In this document: positions 47,458 through 59,248 of the stretch, piece by piece
Layout: every line of letters begins with the position of its first letter
Numbering within the stretch: position 1 is the stretch's first letter
NCBI RefSeq assembly: GCF_047948215.1
Contig: NC_134456.1
Coordinates: 84,398,515-84,462,514 of the forward strand
Reading direction: 5' to 3'
Length of the DNA: 64,000 bases
From: Lycorma delicatula
Taxonomy: Eukaryota > Arthropoda > Insecta > Hemiptera > Fulgoridae
Translations under genes and position numbers: made by a program
The notes under the pieces: generated by a model
The model's input: the letters and a program-made list of their open reading frames with translations, nothing else
The model's database searches: none
What the model was told of the DNA's origin: nothing

Positions 47458-48830
47458 TCATAAGGTAGGTGAATTTGCTAAACGTCTATTTTCTTTGTTT
47501 AAAATGTTTAAAGTTAATTACGAATACTTATTTAACACTGTATATATAAGATCTTTTTCTGTTATTTTTAGAATTAGAATAATTATCCGTAATAGTTTAT
47601 TTGACCCCTAGAATAAGATATGAGTATATTGGCGAGTAAACATGGCGATTCCGAAGAATATCGACCGCCATGAAACGCTTACTAATCGCAATGAAGGAAA
47701 ATGTATTTCTTTTACACTGTACTTCGAACCGTGCCGAATATCTAAACATGCCGAATGACCAGATGTTGGAATAACAGAGACTCTTATCATATGTTATTAT
47801 TAGACAGAAAGTATCTTTGACAAAAATGTGATTCAAATAATGTTGTAAAAATGGAAAGAAAAAACTATTTTTTATTGTTAGATATATCATCCGTTGTCGA
47901 GTTAAGGTTTTTTTTTATATCTACTCAATATATGTAGACTATAAATAACTACAATGCCTGATATATTTTATTTTGTCGATTTAAGTTATAGATGTGGTGG
48001 TGTCACGAGTAGTGAAACGCTCTTTCTTAAAACCAGAAAATCATTCTTACTTAAATTTAAGATCTTTCGCTTCATCAATTTATTACCACCGTAACTTACT
48101 TATAATCAAGTTACTGTAATATTTTAAGTCTGTGTAGCTTTCTAGTCGGGGCGTGTATTAAAGTGCACCCGATCATGTCTTAGTTGTATTTTCCAATAAC
48201 CAAAGAAACTGTTTTCCTAAGTAAAATTATATACATATAAATAAAAAAGCCGTATATTTAATTCTTAAATTTTCTTATTACAATTTTATATCGCACATTT
48301 CCTCGACCGCGCGATCACAAACACTTATTAAAGAATCTTTTTTTATAGTAGAAAAAATCAGATTACCGTAATCACAATATGGAAAATAAGCAATAGGTCA
48401 ATATTAAAAATGAATAGCAAAAAATCTAAATTCCTTACTCTTGTCAAAAATGGATAGCAAAAATAGCAAGGAAAAAATTAAATTACGTAAAAACTAAAGG
48501 TTGAACTTTAGAGGAAGAAAAATACATATATATTACAATTATAAAACAAAGAAAAAAACACACACACGCACACATATACATAAATAAAAATTAGGAAAAA
48601 GGGAAAGAAAAATTTTAGGATCCACAACAGAATGAAACCTGGAAAATAGAAAAATAATTCCGAATAGTATAAACAAAATTCCCCGTTCCAATTCTTCCCC
48701 ATTCAAAAAAAAAACATATTCGAATTCTTTAAAAAGAAAAATATTGAATTACCTTGGTTCTCAAGAATCACAAAAGACAGATCTCCAAAGAGGAAATCCA
48801 GTACAAGGAAATTATTGAGAAAACGTTTTT
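47458..48830. other. No recognisable feature
   Basis: AT-rich DNA including a short CA run near 48558. The 97-codon minus frame at 47597-47890 has no recognisable content. Confidence 0.45.
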
Positions 48831-49530
48831 TACTTCCTTGTACGAAGTAAAGGAAATATTGTGATCGCGAAAAATTCCGGTTTTTAGATTTCAACGGAAA
48901 ATACATTTAGACCATCCCTGAATCCACTTTGACTAGTTTCGGCTTGACGTCTGTACGTATGTAAGTCACGCATAACTCAAAAACGATTAGCCGTAGGATA
49001 TTGAAATTTTTGATTTAAGACTGTTGTAACATCTAGTTGTGCATCTCCCCTTTTGATTGCAATCGACTGAACAAGTGTCCAGAATCCCAAAATTAAAAAA
49101 AAAAAAAATGGATTTTGGACTTTTTCTTAACTGTAGTAATAAGCTCTCATTGAGAACTTTTCAACGATATATCATAAATGGTACTTATTTTGTTTGGTAC
49201 CAGAGGTTTAGCCAAATGAAATTTTAATTAATGAAATATTTGGATCTTACAAGAGAAAGGCACATCGGTTGGAATCAGACTTCATCTCCTTTTTTTTTAA
49301 TTTAAATATATCGATTTATTTATAATTATTAACGCCCGATTGTAAAAAAGTTTACGATAAATAGTAATAATGCAATAATAACAATAAAAAAAATATATGA
49401 AAACATACCACCAGTAGTTATTAATGAAATAAAATTGTATGTATTTTTCATTTTAAAAAAATGTGTATTTGTAATTTAATAGGCCTACAAGCAAGGCCTA
49501 AAAATTCTACATGTGGTATCGACATCAGAT
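48831..49530 (+). repeat. Repeat family Y, copy 7
   Basis: ACTTCCTTGTACGAAGTAAA at the start, AAAAACGATTAGCCGTAGGA, TTTTGATTGCAATCGACTGA, GGATCTTACAAGAGAAAGGC and a terminal TGTGGTATCGACATCAGATT. A ~20-bp extra segment (GGCCTACAAGCAAGGCCTAA) sits where other copies read GGCGTACAAGGAAGTC. Confidence 0.9.
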
Positions 49531-49950
49531 TTTTTTAAATTGGAAGGCTTCCGAGCCAAAACAAAAGTGAAAAAAGAAAAAAAAAAAAAGAATTAAAATC
49601 AAGTGAAAGGAAGAAAGAATGAAACGACACAGTAGAGAAAACTACAGAATAAAACGAAGTAAAAGTTGTAAGACAGACCATATTATCCAAATCGAGAAAT
49701 AACAAAAACCGCTTGCCAAATTCATCTTATATTGATCGATGAAAAAAGTTTATCTCTGTAATTTTTATATACATTATTGTGAATAGATTTTAAAAGCAAA
49801 TAAAAAATCGCATGAAAAAAGCTGAGATTTAGGGAGAAGTACGAACGTGGACAAAAAGAAAGTAATTAGTAAAAAAATTAATCACAAGAAATAATTATTC
49901 TGCTGCTAAGATGCAATTATTAATTTTAAAATAACGTAGGGTTATCAAAT
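49531..49950. other. No recognisable feature
   Basis: A-rich purine tract then unassigned AT-rich DNA. Confidence 0.5.
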
Positions 49951-49954
49951 TTAG

Positions 49955-50068
49955 AGGGTCTAAAAGACGACCTCCGGTAAAACCCATCATGACTAGGAAC
50001 GGAGAGGGTGGTGTGCCAACCGGGATCGTCACAAGGCGGATGTCTTCCCCTACGGGGCTCAGGGTGCT
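49955..50068. repeat. Fragment of the 8.1-9.0 kb GC-rich repeat
   Basis: GAGGGTCTAAAAGACGACC, GGAACGGAGAGGGTGGTGTG, ATCGTCACAAGGCGGATGTC and TTCCCCTACGGGGCTCAGGG align with 8765-8880 in the same orientation. Confidence 0.8.
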
Positions 50069-52329
50069 AGGATGCAATTTACTAAACTATATTTGAATAA
50101 AATTATATGCAATACCATAAATTTATAAAAAATTTCTTCATTTTGATTTTTATTCAACTCAACCTTACAATAATAAAAAAATACATTACACAAATGAGCA
50201 AATTTTTATTTTAATATTGTTTTTATTTTAGGTTTGCGTAATCATTTGAGAAATGATAGTCACATATTAAAATTAATAATTTTAATTTAAAATAATCAAA
50301 TTACAATATTTTAAAATCGCATTAGTTGATTAAACCTATTCAAAGGCTACATTCATATCTTTATTTATTTTAATGATATGCATTTAAAAAATGAAAATCG
50401 CATTAATAGATAATGTTTTTATTTTTTTTTTTACTTTTAAATAACTTTAAAGTTCGAGTACAACTTACTGACCCTGGCGCAGACATAACAAAATAAAATT
50501 GCAATAAAAACAACCCTAAAATGAATGTATTTGATGTTAAGTTTTAGGCTAAATTTCTTTTTACTGCGAGCAAGGTATTTATTTATTTATTTGTTTAATG
50601 TTTACTTTTATTTACAAAGCGATAAAGCTACGAAAATCGTCGACTATGAGAAAAAAATTCGTTCGGATATAATGAAAACGCAAAAAACTTGTACACTGTT
50701 AAAAATATAAAAACTGATGCAGAGAAATAATATAGGACATACCATTACCGCTGCTATCACTACCGAGCGAGAATCAAGATTCTCTGGAATGTAAGAAAAC
50801 GTATCTTTTTTTACTCTAACCTTTTTAATCTATTTCATGCTTTTAATCGTTTCTCAACAGTAGTATTCTTTATTAAAAATACGGAGATATCTCGTCTTTA
50901 CATTACATGCGATTTTTTTTGTTGCTATAACAATTTAATACTGACCTGATGTCGACTGGATAATAAAATAAAATATCATTAAATCGCTTACGTAATTTTT
51001 CATTAAAAAAAAAAACTTCACTCCAGAAAAAATAATATACGAGTAACTGGAACCACTTTACACTACGAAAATAATAAAAAGCAAATAAAATAAAATTACG
51101 GTACACCTAACTTTAAATAACACACTCGTCGTTTTAATCGAGTAGTAAATTAACGATAACATATAAGAGTATTATTAATAAAAACACGGTAGCAGATGCA
51201 TTAATAAAATAAGTGTTTTAAAAATTAAATAGACATATTCAACGTTCTGAAACCGTAATGTTTAAAATACATACCCTCATAATTTATTTATCGCGCGGTA
51301 AGAAGAATAAGCTTCAAAAATGTAAATCGTATACTCGTATAATAAATACAAAAATAATTTCAGGTTTAGATAAATTAGTAACTTCATATCATAATCGCTA
51401 GTCTTATAAAAAGAAAAACCTACCTCTCGATTCCATTATAAACAATTACGATAAGATATATATAAAAAATGAATAGGTTAGATATGCAACAGGTACAAAT
51501 ACATATGCTTAAAACATCTGCTTAAAAGGCACGTAATACACGATTGCATAAAATAACGCGTAATTATTTTATTTATTTATTTTTTTAAATAGCCAATTAC
51601 TAAATTTGGTCTGAAATATTAACGCGTTCGCATGAATATATAAAAATTAAATAGATGACAAAATTAAAGATATAATAAACTATTATTCTTAATAGCTTTT
51701 TCATGTCGAGAAATAAATTTAAATCTAAATAAATAACTGCACATAGAAACGGGCCTGCTAGAACAGATAAACGGACCGATTTGTAATTACGAAACGTAAT
51801 AAAGTATAGTCTAAGATTTAACTAGTATATAGTAGAACTACGTATAGAGAACGCCCATCATTGTGCATTCGTTAATTCTGCGAGCAAGGTCATATTAATG
51901 ATTCCTTTAAACACATACAACACGATAGATAATAATATAAAATACTACAAGTATTTACCTGTTTGTCGATGAAAAAATTGTAGATTAATTTTTTTTTTTT
52001 ACATCTATAAAACGATATTTTGTTTTATGTAACGAAAAATGTCCTCCATCTCAGTACGTTTTTATAACGAAACCTTGCGCTCTCTTACAATTATTATGTT
52101 TTACACATATATATAATTTGCAATAATAATAATAAAACCAATGATTAAAGATTGATTAAATTGTTTTTTCTAAGTCATGTTGATGAAAAGATGACTAGTA
52201 GACGTAAATAACGAGTGGGATGGAGTGCAGAGCGAAGAAGGGTCGGCACGTTTCTTCAACCCTTCCGGTCGGTTAATTAAGTTTCCTCCAGTTCGACCGC
52301 ATTTTTTAGAATAAATGTTTACGAAGTAC
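50069..52329. other. No recognisable feature
   Basis: Long AT-rich stretch with no element or gene I can name. Confidence 0.5.
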
Positions 52330-53010
52330 AAGCGGTGGCTCATTCATAAGAAATCGAATTCAAACCGGTGCAGGTACAATAAAAATCCTTTACAAAATTG
52401 ATACTGAGGACCCCATACTTCGTGTGATCAATATGGTAGAGGCTAGCTAAAAGAATCCTAAAATTCAAAGAAAATAGAAAGAAACAGATAACTGGTACAA
52501 GGAAGTAATCGGGACATGAAAGAATACAACTTACAACCGGAAGTGATCGGCAGATCAAAGCAGTCCAATAAAGCAGTCCAAAGTAACGATAAGTCAAAGA
52601 CTGTATGAAATTAAACAAAACCGAAATTCAGGTCAAAAGACCGATAAAAAACTCAATCCGAAAGGATGAGGTAGCATTAGGAAGAAAAGAGAAAGGATGG
52701 AAAAAATAAAATAAACCTATACTTAGCGTGGTCCATACCAGACCGTAACGAACAAAAAAATGGCAAAATTTCACAACCACATGAACACAATACTGCTTCT
52801 CCAAAAGTAAGAGTTTGTTCTCTTCAGATAGCCACCAATTAGGGTCATCGATCGATGTATTACACGTATATCCCCTCACTATCACTATTTCATTAAATAT
52901 ACGACTATATTTAACATTATACTGTACACGTAAAAGTAAACCGCACCAAGCTGCAATTATTATGTAAAAAAAAATAGTATGCCGGTCAGTATATAAAATA
53001 ACCAAATCTT
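52330..53010. other. Possible decayed coding segment
   Basis: The minus strand from 53005 to 52340 is open for 222 codons apart from one TGA at 52628. On the plus strand one frame reads TGAGTIKILYKIDTEDPILR and later WYKEVIG, SADQSSPIKQSKVTIS and NSGQKTDKKL, broken by scattered single stops. The plus-strand reading looks more protein-like, and the minus opening would then be its antisense shadow. I do not recognise either product. A decayed retroelement or host exon are both possible. Confidence 0.4.
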
Positions 53011-53049
53011 GTAGAAATTCAGAGACAATAATAGAGGCTACGTTTCAAG

Positions 53050-53452
53050 ACAATGCGGCGTACACCAACTGATTGCGTAACGCTGTTGGCGGGAATCGTT
53101 TTCTAGGTAACGTATTATTAGGAATAAATAGATAATGTGCGTCGTGCGCAAGACGCGAGCTACCAAAACACGAAATGTTGCATTCGTTACCGTTTCAACT
53201 ATCATAATCAATTATATAAAAACTAATAAATAAGAAACATTAATTTCAGTTAAAATTTAAATAGATATGAAATAAAATGTAATACAAAATACTTTTAACG
53301 CAAAATTAATTAAAATTTCCTTTGTCCCATTCCAGGAAGAGTAAATATGCAAATCTTTTAAAGAATTCAAAAAGAAAAAATAAACGAAACGGTTTAAAAT
53401 CGAGGCGTACGCTAATCGGTTGCGTGACACTGTAGGTAACGGATTACCTTGA
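53050..53452. repeat. Pair of diverged ~55-bp direct repeats
   Basis: GCGGCGTACACCAACTGATTGCGTAACGCTG region (53050-53120) resembles GAGGCGTACGCTAATCGGTTGCGTGACACTG region (53402-53452); both continue with GTAACG and a TATTA/GATTA motif. Confidence 0.6.
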
Positions 53453-53836
53453 TACGGACGTTCTGTTTTTACTAGGTCGATTTTTTTTTTTTCATTTATC
53501 TTACTCGTAACTCGAATTTATTATAGTTGTTATTCGAATGAGTTTATTGTAATTTTCGAATTCCTCGTACAGAAGAAATACAATGAAACTAATTACATGG
53601 AAAAATAAACCTACACTAGAGATGTTATCGTCTCCCGTAATCTCTCCTGTACATTCTTAGTGGTTCATAACACGAGTAAGTTTATAATCGAGACATTTAC
53701 GTTCGAAATACAGGAGCGAGTGAAAAGTTACGCAACCCGTATAGAAAAACATACTATAAATGGACACCAATACGTGAAAAAACCTTTATTAAAATTTAAG
53801 TGATCAATATTAAACAATTTCATAACAATAATTTTG

Positions 53837-54780
53837 TTATAATAAATGATTTGAAATGTCCCCTCCATTTGCAGCTATACAAGCATCAACAAAACTTCCA
53901 ATTTTCGGTTTGAGTCGATCAATTGTGCGAGTATTACTTCTGAACACTTTTTCTTTTAAATAACACCGAACAAAAACATCTTTAAAAAATCTGACGATCT
54001 AGGTGGCCACAGACTAAAACAAATGACTTTTGTACCGAAGATCACGTGTAGTAGCAACACTGTGCTATTCTTCAACGTTGAATTTTTGCGAAATGTTGCG
54101 ACGTCTTGCTAGGAATCAGTAGTCGCATTCAAGTTTTTATACCGGTGCTGTAAGTCAGTTATAATCTGACAGCGCTCAGATGTTACTTTCCGTGAAAAAT
54201 ACAGGACCCACAACTCTATTCCGAAAAATCTCGCACCAAACTCTTGATCTTTTCTGAATGTAATGTAGTCTCGTAGAAATTGTGAGGGTTCTCTGCAATC
54301 TAAATCCGATCGTTCTGTTTGTTATATACAGCCGCCGCTTAGATGATATCATGTAAATCACTAATGAAAATATTATTCAAGATCCGAAAATTTCCGCGAA
54401 CAAATCATTTGCAATAATCGACACTCTTATTTTGAGATCGGATACTCGCAATTCCTACACAAAGCGAATACGGTACGGTTATAACTTTAATTTCTTAATG
54501 GATTGTCGGACATAATACGACAATCCGATCTGCTGAAATAGATCCTTCTTACTAACCTTTCAACCGATCGTACAAAGGATGGACGGATATCTAAAGATAT
54601 GGCATTTAAAACTGTAGGCCGGTCGGGACCGTTTTCCTTTACCTACACGATAAAGGTTTTACTAAAACGAGCGGCTACGCGTGAAATTGTTAACATATCG
54701 GGCACGATCGATCGTAGAAAAGCTACAACGACGTCTTCCTGCTTCGCGATTTAAAGTAACTCTCAAAGATAAATGAACGT
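53837..54780 (-). pseudogene. M7 transposase pseudogene
   Basis: Stop at 53837-53839 after CIAANGGDISNHLL. Upstream, in several frames, come KEKVFRSNTRTIDRLKPKIG, LWPPRSSDFLKMFLFG (third acidic region) and WCEIFRNRVVGPVFFTESNI, which corresponds to the WCAIS.KKIIGPIFFE block of M2. The N-terminal half (54450-54780) is too decayed for me to place with confidence, apart from a possible helix-turn-helix region. The QDGA-type second aspartate segment is not readable. Inactive. Confidence 0.75.
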
Positions 54781-54909
54781 TGAATCTAAAAAACACGCGG
54801 TACATTTTTTTATAGCACACATTCCACTACTAACGAACAAAATACGGAGATTACATTTGATTGTTGCGTCAAACAAAAGCGTTATCAACCGATCCATCAG
54901 CGCCAACCT

Positions 54910-55195
54910 TCCTATTTTTTTCTTTTCCTGTTTAGCCTCCAGGAATTACCATTCAAGTATTACTTCAGAGGATGATATGTATGAGTGTAAAATAAGTGAA
55001 GTCTTGTCAGTTCGACCATTCCTCAGATGTGAGGTTAATTGTAACCCAACCACCAAAGAACGCCGGTATCCACGATCTAGTATTCAAATCCGTATAAAAG
55101 TAACTGACTTTACTAGGACTTGAACGCTGGAACTCTCGACTTTCAAATCAGCCATTTGGGAAGACACGTTCACCACTAGACCGACCCGGTGGATT
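54910..55195 (-). mobile_element. SINE1 inside M7, with 14-bp TSD
   Basis: Minus-strand head GGGTCGGTCTAGTGGTGAAC, B-box-like AGCGTTCAAGTCCTAG, GTGGATACCGGCGTTCTTTG block, tail GGAGGCTAAACAGGAAAAGA. Duplications ATCAGCGCCAACCT (54896-54909) and ATCAGTGCCAACCT (55196-55209) differ at one base. Close to the likely family consensus. Confidence 0.95.
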
Positions 55196-55275
55196 ATCAG
55201 TGCCAACCTAAAAGCAAATTTCTCAGTGCAATGGATTCATGAGTTCATAATCGCGTAACTTTAACGCTCACTCTG

Positions 55276-56512
55276 AATATAATTTTTATTATAAAATTTT
55301 ATTTTTTTTATATTATTCGTATTTTGTTGCATGTGTTTATCGCTATAAAGAGCAGAAAATAACGTTCATTTCCGGTTTAAAAGTAAGGTACGCATTCCTA
55401 ACAGAACCAAACTAGTTAATCGTGTACAATTAATAATTTCATTTTTCTAAAATTGATGAATAATAAGTTACAACTTTTAAGGGAGAAAGGAACGGGCCCC
55501 TAATCATGCCCCATTACAGAAACAGACAAATAAAAAGAAAATACGTTCATGCTTGATTTATAAAGTATTTTAAGCTCAGCATTTATTCCATCTTACATTA
55601 CACCTACGTAAAAAACTCTTAAAGCGGATATAAATATGTTTTATTGCTTTCTACCAAATAAAAATAAAAATTAAAACCAGAGTAAATTAATAAAAAAAAA
55701 AAACGCTCCGGATAAAGATTAGAAAAATAAGCTGTACACCGTAAAAATATATACGGCCATCCGAATAAACTTTTCAAAGCGAAAGAGGGAGTTAAATGGA
55801 TTGAACGGAGCTAAAATGAAAGATTTCATCATTCTATACAGAAGACATTTTTAAGGGAAAATGAAAGAGAAGATCAGTCTCTAATCCTTCCTTCCCGCGA
55901 CGATTAAGTTTCCTTCGCTAAGTAGAAAGTTATTACTTTCTGTACAACCAGAAAATAACGATCCTAAACACGAATTTCAGTTTTATAAGGAGGTATATAA
56001 TAAAAAATCATTTCGTATCTTAATATCATAGTTCACCGATTTCAGCGACTTAGTTTGTAATAACATAACAGTAAAAGTATTATTATTAAATTACTGTACA
56101 TTATTTTAACGAATTAATATGCGTAATCACATATTACTGTAACGCAACGAATGAAATTTATATTAAAAAAATGAAGGAAATAATTAAGACAGAAAAAAAT
56201 TATAATTTTATCGTTAAAAAATTATCATAGTACGATAACGAAGTAATATTAAACAAAGAAACTTAATATACCGTGTCCAGGGAGGTATATTCAGATCATG
56301 AGGACCGATTGAGATCATCAAATAACAAAAAAGATTCAAGTGAACAAATCCCTATCGCGTTTCATTTTCCTTCTGTCCATCGTTGTGATTTTTTCCAATA
56401 AAAATGTATATCTGAAGAACAGATAGAGAATTTTTTTTATTAAATTTAATGTACACGTTACCCCACAAAATTTTACAAAATCGAATAAGTTTAAACATTT
56501 TATACGAACTTG
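55276..56512. other. No recognisable feature
   Basis: AT-rich DNA without recognisable repeats or genes. Confidence 0.5.
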
Positions 56513-56625
56513 AAAACTAGACAGTAGATATCGATCGCTGTACTTTGGTGATCGGGGTTAAATTAACCAAAACCTCAAGAACGGCTTAAGTCTGTGCAAG
56601 ACTAAACCTCAATTATATCTCCGAC
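56513..56625 (+). mobile_element. Old SINE1 fragment
   Basis: ACTAGACAGTAGATATCGAT, CTGTACTTTGGTGATCGGGG, TTAAATTAACC and TCTGTGCAAGACTAAAC follow the SINE1 body order in plus orientation but are strongly diverged. Confidence 0.5.
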
Positions 56626-57290
56626 ATATCCTCATCTCATCGGGATACGGATCACTTACTGTTCACAAGCTGAACGGATTGCAACCGTACACTCTGGGAA
56701 CAGAAGAAAATTACAAAATGGCAGGCCGTTTAAATTTTCTAATCATATCTCCGTAAATAATAGTTCTATTACGTTTTATAAGATAAAATGTTAAGCCTTT
56801 TATACTGTAAACAGAATGACATCTCATTTGTTCAAATCGGTTGATAAACGGCTGAGATTAGCCTGAAATTGTTCAAACGGAACGCAAAAAAATATTAAAT
56901 CTGATAATTATGCGCCTGTTTTCACTTACTATTAATCGAAATTATTGTGGATCTTTTTTTTAATTCGATTAAAAAATATAAGAATTCAATTAAGTTTTGG
57001 AATATTTATTTTATCAAATGCCTGCCGTTTTAGAATTTTCAAAGTTAAATTTTTAAACGTATTTTAAAAAAAGTCGGATATATTAACATTAAATTTCATT
57101 CACCGCCCGTTCTTAAGATATAAATTTTTACTGAATACAAAACGACTAAGAAGATAATGAAACGAGATAAGGCGTTATGTCCGCATGAATTTTTGTTTGT
57201 TTCCCGTTCATGTCCTGAATTTGCCCCTGAATAAGTTTAATTAATACCTCCAAGGATATCTGTATACGAATAAATATATATTATATATAT
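56626..57290. other. No recognisable feature
   Basis: Unassigned AT-rich DNA. Confidence 0.5.
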
Positions 57291-57448
57291 ACACGAGGGT
57301 AGTCATAAAGTAAAGGGAAATTTTGATTTCCCTCACGATCACGGCAGCAATGATTGTTCTGCTATAACTCATAACCTCTATCAACTGTTCATTGAAAATA
57401 TTGTTTCATTGTTAGCTGTTTGTGACTGTGTTTAAAAGTCTGTTTAAA

Positions 57449-58313
57449 ATGAGTGCTTCTTTGTCTCATTGCACAGAGGAAGAAATGCGAGCACCGATAC
57501 GCTTCCTGACTTCAGAAGAGATTATTCGTCGAATGAAGCAGCAATATGAAGAGAGTTCTTTGAGTGGAAGAAAGATCTACGAATGGACTGACCGCTTTAA
57601 AAACGGTAGGACTTCTCTCTGTGATGAACAGCGGAGAGGTAGGCTTCCACTTCAAAGGCTAACGACAATATTAAAGCGGTTATACAAATGGTTCTCGGTA
57701 ATCGACGAATTACAGTCGATGACATTGCAAGCGAGTTAAATATAAACCACGGTTCAGCATTTTCAGTCGTCCATGATTCTTTAAACTTTCGAAAAGTCTA
57801 TGCTCGCTGGGTTCCACGTCGATTACCAGCATCCACAAAGAGAATCGTTTGAAAATATTCCAGAAGCTTTTGAAACGTTACGAAGATGAAGAAGACTCAT
57901 TTCTTAAGCGAATAGTAACCGCTGATGAGACATGGGACCATCACGTTGAACTACTGAAGCAAAAAAATCAAATTCAAAAGACGCGGTAGCTTTCTAAAGA
58001 AGTGATTTTGCTTCAGGATAACGCTCGACCTCATACGGCCATAAAAAATTCAAGATCTCGGTTTTCAGCTGCTGGACCACCCTCCATACAGTTCGGACCT
58101 GGCTCCAAGCGATTATCATCTGATGAAGAGGCCATAGAAGCGGCATAAAATTTTCTGCACACCGGTCTGGTGTGCAGAAAATTTTTTGCCGCTTTCTTAG
58201 TTTTCAGACCGATAGTTTTCGGTCTGAAAACTATCTTCTAGAAAGGAATTCAAAAACTCGTTAAAAGATGGACTAAGTGCATAAAAGTGGAGGGGGAATA
58301 TGTTGAAATATAA
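57449..58313 (+). pseudogene. M6 mariner transposase pseudogene
   Basis: ATG 57449 gives MSASLSHCTEEEMRAPIRFL then IIRRMKQQYEESSLSGRKIY and EWTDRFKNGRTSLCDEQRRG, the N-terminal DNA-binding region, open for about 97 codons. After frameshifts come VDDIASELNINHGSAFSVVH, SFLKRIVTADETWDHHVE (first Asp), then a deletion and VILLQDNARPHTAIKNS (second Asp). The third-aspartate segment is disrupted, and the hairpin duplications at 58140-58232 follow. The C-terminal GIQKLVKRWTKCIKVEGEYV ends at TAA 58311-58313. Inactive. Confidence 0.85.
58140..58232. repeat. Two adjacent hairpins inside M6
   Basis: First: 24-bp arms 58140-58163 and 58169-58192 (one mismatch) around GGTCT. Second: perfect 14-bp arms AGTTTTCAGACCGA (58199-58212) and TCGGTCTGAAAACT (58219-58232) around TAGTTT, overlapped by an alternative 10-bp stem GATAGTTTTC / GAAAACTATC. 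They interrupt the transposase reading. Confidence 0.9.
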
Positions 58314-58414
58314 TGCATGTATCATTTATGTAAAAGCAAATAAATATATCGTATTTTTGAATTTCACTTTTTGACTAGCCCCTCATATACACACACACAT
58401 ATATATATATATAT

Positions 58415-59248
58415 CGAAAAGTAGTTTTTTCCTGGAAGTTCTTGTACTACAGTGCTACCCTTTTTTTCTACGAAATTCCTTCTTTTTTTATACCATCTAT
58501 ATACGAAAGGATCGTATTTAAAAAAAAAAATATTTTAAAATAAATACCTGGGTGACAAAAAGTACTTGATCAAGAAATGATATAACACAACATGGTGGAC
58601 CACTCGCTCATAATAAAATTAGTTAACCCATTTTTTTTTTTTTAACAATTACCAAAATCGTTAATTGCAGCAAGTATTTAATAAAAATATTTTAAAAGTT
58701 CACTACTTTACTCGAAAAACCCCCAAAATAAGCAAAATTCAACATTAGGCAATTAATAAGGAATATTTTTTTTGAGAGTAAAATCGAGTAACGCTTAAAT
58801 ACAGCCAATAAAGGGCATTTATCTTTTTGCTTTTCCCCCAAATCACCCACCTTAGGGTAATTTTGAATCAATTACTTCTTATGCGTTCGGAATTCTTTTC
58901 TTTTTTGATAGGAGGCTTTCATTTTTTCTAACAAGGCTTTCTTTTATTCTACTATTTCGGCGTGCTGTCCTCGTTTTGACTTCGATTTCTCTAGGAATCG
59001 TTGGTTTATATCTTTTAATATTTTTTCTTATTTTGTGTCAATCTTTTTAATGGTTTCTTCTGATATGATTAATATCGCTAGATCTTGAACCTGTCTGAAC
59101 CATGCGGTCTTTGATTTTCTAAAAACGAGGAATTCAAAGATTTGTTTTGTGAATCTGTTGTTATGCTTACCGGACAGGTTTACAGGTCTACAACTGTAGA
59201 AGGTAATTCTTCTTTTTCTGATCGTTCTGAAAGTCATTCTATTTTCTT
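58415..59248. other. No recognisable feature
   Basis: AT-rich DNA. The 69-codon minus frame at 59028-59237 has no recognisable content. Confidence 0.45.

Larger units (their letters stand above)
53711..55275 (-). mobile_element. Tc1/mariner-superfamily element M7, interrupted by a SINE1
   Basis: Left TIR CAGGAGCGAGTGAAAAGTTA and right TIR, reverse-complemented, CAGAGTGAGCGTTAAAGTTA. TA is present at the left (53709-53710); the right flank reads AA. Subtracting the SINE and one target duplication leaves about 1265 bp, normal for this superfamily. Transposase on the minus strand is badly decayed. Confidence 0.8.
57294..58385 (+). mobile_element. Mariner element M6, internally deleted
   Basis: Left TIR CGAGGGTAGTCATAAAGTAA and right TIR, reverse-complemented, TGAGGGGCTAGTCAAAAAGT, set in TA-rich flanks. 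At about 1.09 kb it is roughly 200 bp short of a full mariner, matching a gap in the transposase catalytic domain. An (AC)n(AT)n microsatellite follows at 58386-58414. Confidence 0.85.

Noticed and set aside
47597..47890. A 97-codon minus-strand gene
   Set aside because: Hydrophobic AT-rich translation with an overlapping alternative frame and no recognisable domain.
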